Shown here piece after piece: positions 22,539-26,082 of a stretch of 26,082 nt of DNA. Source of the stretch: CAYLMM01 sp964384825. Lineage in GTDB: Bacteria > Krumholzibacteriota > Krumholzibacteriia > LZORAL124-64-63. Each line of letters starts with the position of its first letter. The stretch's first letter is position 1. Below the pieces are notes generated by a model. It was not told where the DNA came from. It was given only the letters and a program-made list of their open reading frames with translations, and did not search any database. Location: the NCBI GenBank assembly GCA_964384825.1, contig CAYLMM010000039.1, positions 1 to 26,082 of the forward strand, in the 5' to 3' direction. A program made the position numbers and the translations under genes.

Positions 22539-23189
22539 GTGCGTCTGCTCATCCGAATCCTGCTGCTTTCGCTCTGCTGCTGCCCGCGGGTTCTGATTGC
22601 CGGCGAGCCGGTCATCGACGGCGCCTATCCGGGCCTGTCGATCCCGGCGGCCGACGGTCTGAACATCTTCTTCGACGACGCGGTCGACTGGTCGCTGGCT
22701 CCCGACGGGGATGCCGGCGTCGCGACGGCCGCCGCCGACACCATGAACGTCCACGTCATGCTCTGCGGCGCGACCGCCTCGGCGATCAGCGGTCTCGAAT
22801 TCCGCCTGCGCGTCGAGGCAGCCGCCCCGTTCGCGGCGAAGATCCTGTCCCCCGCCGGGGCCGCCGTCGCCGCCGACGGATCGACCTTCAACCTGATCGC
22901 CGACTATCCCGTCGCGCTCCCCCTGACTCCCGAGCCCACCGCGCTGCTGTCGCTCGAACTGGTCTTCGCCGGCGCCGCCAACCGGGAGATCTTCTTCTAC
23001 CTCGAACCCTCGGCGCCGTCGACCACCGGCGAACCCGCCTATCGGGACGGCGCGCAGATCTGGCGAGCGATGGCCACGCTGCCGCCGGGCTTCGGCGATC
23101 CGGTCGTCGTGCTGAACCGCAGCTACGTCGACAACCGGATCCGGACCTGGAGCGCGGTCAAGTCGCTGTTCCGCCGGCAGCCCTTGTGA
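22539..23189 (+). CDS. Exported protein of unknown function, beta-sandwich-like
   Basis: I cannot name this 216-residue protein. GTG 22539 follows GGGAGGGG by three to four bases and gives a proper signal peptide (MRLLIRILLLSL, cysteine triplet, cleavage near residue 21-22); an in-frame ATG at 22503 falls inside the -10 box and is unlikely. The mature part alternates strands and turns: LNIFFDDAVDWS, MNVHVMLCGATASAISGLEFRLRV, TALLSLELVFAG, REIFFYLEP, and ends VVVLNRSYVDNR. The blocks FFDD, NVHVML and ISGLEFR resemble a hypothetical exported family I recall from FCB candidate phyla, perhaps of cohesin-like fold. No catalytic motif or surface anchor is seen. It is followed at 84 bases by a TPR lipoprotein on the same strand. 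Confidence 0.7.
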   Translation: MRLLIRILLLSLCCCPRVLIAGEPVIDGAYPGLSIPAADGLNIFFDDAVDWSLAPDGDAGVATAAADTMNVHVMLCGATASAISGLEFRLRVEAAAPFAAKILSPAGAAVAADGSTFNLIADYPVALPLTPEPTALLSLELVFAGAANREIFFYLEPSAPSTTGEPAYRDGAQIWRAMATLPPGFGDPVVVLNRSYVDNRIRTWSAVKSLFRRQPL

Positions 23190-23213
23190 CGCGCCGGCCG
23201 GCATCCGTAGACT
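23184..23213 (+). promoter_or_regulatory. Possible promoter of the large TPR lipoprotein
   Basis: TTGTGA (23184-23189), which includes the stop codon of the preceding gene, and TAGACT (23208-23213) are spaced by 18 bases. Both boxes are weak to moderate (4 of 6). Read-through from the upstream gene is an equally good explanation for expression. Confidence 0.3.
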
Positions 23214-23273
23214 GATGGCGACCCCCAGTTCCGCCCGCCGCCGTTCGCCCGGGCCGGGCCCGGAGGCAAATCG

Positions 23274-25496
23274 ATGAAGAGATCCGGAACGATCGGCCGC
23301 ATCCCTCGTTCCACCGGCCGGCGCCGAACGGCGGTCCGCCGCGGAGCATGCATCCCGGCCGCCCTGTTGTTGATCATCGTCCTCGCGGCCGTCGGCTGCG
23401 CCCGGAGATCCGAGGTCATCCGCAACGACCTGAAACCACGGACCGAAAGGCCTGCGGCCACCCTGGCCGAGTTCCTGTCCCTCACGCCCGAAGCACGACG
23501 GGAGCGCCGCGAGGAAGCCGACGCCATCCTCCCCGAATGGCGCGACCTCGACCGCCGTCTGCAGGATTTCTCGCGGCATCGGCATCATTCATGGCACCGG
23601 CCGGAGCATTCCCAGCGCTGGGGATACGGCGTGATGGCGGCGACCGGCATGCTGCGCGACATCCTGGGCCTGGATCCGACCCGGGCCGACCTCTGGGCCT
23701 CGCTCGCGCATTACGCCGACGCGATGGGCGACCGCGATCTGGTCCTGAAGGCGGCGGACCGGACGTTCGCCACGCTGGATCTCCTGCCGCAAGACGGGCG
23801 ATCCGCGACGGCGCGCGACGCGGCCCTGCTGGCGGCATGGAACTGCCGCGACCGCGGGCGGTTCGCGGCCGCGGAATCTTGGCTGGAAAAACGCCCGGCC
23901 GGTTCGGGAAAGCAGGAGGAGGCCCGGCTCCTGCGGGCCCTGCTTCTGGCCGACAACGGACGGATCGCCGAGGCCCGCCGCGCCGCGGCGCTGATCGGGG
24001 CGATCGAGATTCCGGTCTACCGGGACTACATCTGGTCGCGGGTCGACGGCTGGGCGACCGAGCCCTCGCGCTACGTCCGCAACTGGATCGAGGCGATGTG
24101 CTGGATCCGCGCGGGCCATCCCGACATGGCCCGGCTGGCCCTGGGCGACGTCCCGGTCCGCAAGGCCGGATTCCCCTACGCCCGCCGATACCTGAACGAC
24201 GCCGGCCTGGTGGCCGAGCTGGCCGGCGACGTCGACGAGGCCTCGCGTTTCTACAGCCTGTCGGCCTACCACAACCCGCATCGATTCTATCTGCCGATGG
24301 CCGGCTTCTCCTGCGAACCGCTGATCGCGGGACGCCCCCAGCGGGGCCTCCCCTATTTCCTCGGCCCGGGCCAGACGTGCGTCGGCGGCTCGCTCTTCGC
24401 CTACGGCGCCCAGATGGTGGCCGAATGCAGCATCCACGATCCGGGACCGGAACGCGACGAGCTCGCGCGGCGGGCCGAAACGGTCCTCGACGCCTGCCGC
24501 GCCCGCGGGATCGATCCGGACCTGGCGCTCGCGCTCAGGGGGCGGCTCTACTCCTACCTCGGACGCAACGACGAGGCCTGGCGCGATCTGCTCGCCGCGC
24601 GCGCGGAACTCGAAAGCGCCGGCCGCCCGGACGCCCGGACCTTCCATCTGCTGGGGGTGCTCGCGCTGCAGGACGGCCGCGGCAACCCCTTGCCGATGCT
24701 GCAGGCCGCCGTCGGCCTGGATCCCGATCTGGCCCCGGCCTGGCGCGCCCTTGGGGCCGTGCTCTCGGAAGCCGGCATCGACTCCGCGGCCGTCCGGGCC
24801 TTCGACCGGGCCGTCGCCCTGGAGCCCGACGTGGTGGACGGCTGGTTCAACCGCGGGCTCCATCACGCCCGCAACGCGAGATGGGAATCGGCCCTGGCCG
24901 ACCTGCGCCTCGCGCAACGGCTCGACGGCGACAACGACCGCGTCGACGACCTGGTGCTGAAGGTCGTGGAGAAGAGCGGTATCGCCGCGGAATCGGTCCC
25001 GCCGACCGTACCGCCGGCGGCGATCGAAACGGGGATGCTCCGGCGCGCGGCTGCGGCCGGAACGTCGGAAATCATCACTCCGGAAACCATCCTGATCGAT
25101 TCCGGGGACCTGGCCGAACTGGAGAAGACCTTCGCAGCCTCCGGAACCCCGGCCGATCGCGCGCGGCTCGGACGCGGCTACCGCAACACCGGACGGTCGG
25201 TCGAATGCCGCGACCTGCTGGCGCCGCACTGGCCCGACGGGTTGAGCGCGGAGGAGCGCCGGATGCTGCTGTCGGCCGATCGCGCTCTCGGCGATTGCGC
25301 CCGCGCCCTGGAGCTTTCGCAAGGGGCCGCCACCGGCGAAATCGTTTCCGGGGATTCGGAGTTCTGGACGCTGGCCGCGCTGATCTGCTTCGAGGGGGGA
25401 CTGGTCGACGCGGGGCGGGAAGCGTTGGCGGTGGCGATCCGGCTCGATCCCGGCAACCAGGGGCTGCGGACGCTGGCCGGGCGTTACGACCGCTAG
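23274..25496 (+). CDS. Large TPR-repeat lipoprotein
   Basis: A 740-residue exported protein. ATG 23274 follows GGAGG by seven bases. After an unusually long basic N-terminus (many R and K in residues 1-24) comes a hydrophobic segment (about 28-40) ending LAAVGC, so C42 is the likely lipidated cysteine; the lipobox is slightly atypical with alanine at -3. The rest is largely helical. Clear TPR units occur at about residues 460-560 (FHLLGVLALQDGRGNPLPM, AWRALGAVLSEAGIDSAAV, WFNRGLHHARNARWESAL), with degenerate repeats before (DLWASLAHYADAMGDRDLV) and at the end (FWTLAALICFEGGLVDAG). A proline-rich linker at about 575-590 separates the last part. No enzyme motif is visible. It may be a scaffold for an envelope complex; partner unknown. 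Strong antisense open frames over it are shadows. Confidence 0.82.
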   Translation: MKRSGTIGRIPRSTGRRRTAVRRGACIPAALLLIIVLAAVGCARRSEVIRNDLKPRTERPAATLAEFLSLTPEARRERREEADAILPEWRDLDRRLQDFSRHRHHSWHRPEHSQRWGYGVMAATGMLRDILGLDPTRADLWASLAHYADAMGDRDLVLKAADRTFATLDLLPQDGRSATARDAALLAAWNCRDRGRFAAAESWLEKRPAGSGKQEEARLLRALLLADNGRIAEARRAAALIGAIEIPVYRDYIWSRVDGWATEPSRYVRNWIEAMCWIRAGHPDMARLALGDVPVRKAGFPYARRYLNDAGLVAELAGDVDEASRFYSLSAYHNPHRFYLPMAGFSCEPLIAGRPQRGLPYFLGPGQTCVGGSLFAYGAQMVAECSIHDPGPERDELARRAETVLDACRARGIDPDLALALRGRLYSYLGRNDEAWRDLLAARAELESAGRPDARTFHLLGVLALQDGRGNPLPMLQAAVGLDPDLAPAWRALGAVLSEAGIDSAAVRAFDRAVALEPDVVDGWFNRGLHHARNARWESALADLRLAQRLDGDNDRVDDLVLKVVEKSGIAAESVPPTVPPAAIETGMLRRAAAAGTSEIITPETILIDSGDLAELEKTFAASGTPADRARLGRGYRNTGRSVECRDLLAPHWPDGLSAEERRMLLSADRALGDCARALELSQGAATGEIVSGDSEFWTLAALICFEGGLVDAGREALAVAIRLDPGNQGLRTLAGRYDR

Positions 25497-25524
25497 GCGG
25501 GTCGTCGCCGCTGCCGCACGGGCC

Positions 25525-25548
25525 GCGCGCCGCCGGCCGACGGCGCGC
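25525..25548. repeat. Inverted repeat between the TPR lipoprotein gene and groEL
   Basis: GCGCGCCG (25525-25532) and CGGCGCGC (25541-25548) form an eight-base-pair GC-only stem with an eight-base loop, 28 bases after the TPR stop. It has no T-run on the plus strand. It could help end plus-strand transcription in a Rho-dependent way or stabilise the message. Confidence 0.4.
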
Positions 25549-25581
25549 AAAAAAAGGAGGCGGCCCCGAAGGACCGCCTCC
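25549..25581 (-). terminator. groL: Rho-independent terminator of groEL
   Basis: GGAGGCGG (25556-25563) pairs with CCGCCTCC (25574-25581) around a ten-base loop. On the minus strand the stem is followed by seven T residues (25549-25555 complement). It begins 22 bases after the groEL stop and is a textbook terminator for that gene. Confidence 0.88.
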
Positions 25582-25603
25582 CGTCAGACGTGGGAGCGGG
25601 AGA

Positions 25604-26082
<479 letters not shown>

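Noticed and set aside
23589..25550. Minus-strand open frame of 653 codons
   Set aside because: Antisense to the TPR lipoprotein, which has a ribosome site, lipobox and repeats; the antisense product shows no domain.

Overview
The window is GC-rich bacterial chromosome, densely packed with housekeeping and accessory genes. Most genes lie on the minus strand in overlapping operons; three lie on the plus strand. I see no rRNA, tRNA, CRISPR array, insertion sequence, prophage or other mobile element. No gene-free stretch exceeds 300 bases; the longest is the 195-base divergent gap at 3627-3821. The organism is probably a diderm: it has a membrane-anchored PpiD/SurA-type periplasmic foldase and two likely lipoproteins. 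The M23 peptidase has an architecture I associate with Bacteroidetes and relatives, and the exported protein at 22539 resembles hypothetical proteins I recall from FCB-group candidate phyla such as Krumholzibacteriota and Eisenbacteria. That placement is an inference of low certainty.

Layout from left to right. (1) 1-1645, minus: the N-terminal part of dnaE, with its own promoter. (2) 1785-5627: a divergent pair, an exported M23 peptidase (minus) and a PpiD-like foldase (plus). Their shared gap holds an AT-rich promoter patch and a plus-strand terminator-like hairpin. (3) 5730-10315, minus: a five-gene operon read from 10315 downward, DUF4321-like membrane protein, tatA, mrfA (yprA helicase), mrfB (yprB exonuclease) and a small unknown gene, led by a good sigma-70-like promoter at 10380-10408. 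(4) 10421-16748, minus: nine tightly packed or overlapping genes, dapL-like aminotransferase, folB, folK, deoxynucleoside kinase, panB, panC, a stand-alone UDP-sugar pyrophosphorylase domain (GlmU N-half), a HIT hydrolase and a LytR_C membrane protein. They join lysine/peptidoglycan, folate, pantothenate and nucleotide metabolism. (5) 16855-18024, minus: a TPR lipoprotein with a strong promoter and its own terminator. (6) 18131-22428, minus: a glycosyltransferase followed by yqeC, mocA, xdhC and yqeB homologues, the maturation set for selenium-dependent molybdenum hydroxylases; the hydroxylase itself is not in the window. (7) 22539-25496, plus: an exported protein of unknown family and a large TPR lipoprotein. 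(8) 25604-26082, minus: the C-terminal end of groEL with its terminator.

Many starts are GTG or TTG chosen by a clear Shine-Dalgarno sequence, and stop/start overlaps (ATGA, GTGA, TTGA, TGATG) recur, so translational coupling looks common. I do not see an obviously new defence or mobile system. The most interesting points are the mrfAB repair pair in an operon with tatA and an unknown charged protein, the orphan selenium-molybdenum maturation operon led by a glycosyltransferase with an apparently leaderless promoter, the half-length GlmU, and the hairpin in the ppiD leader.
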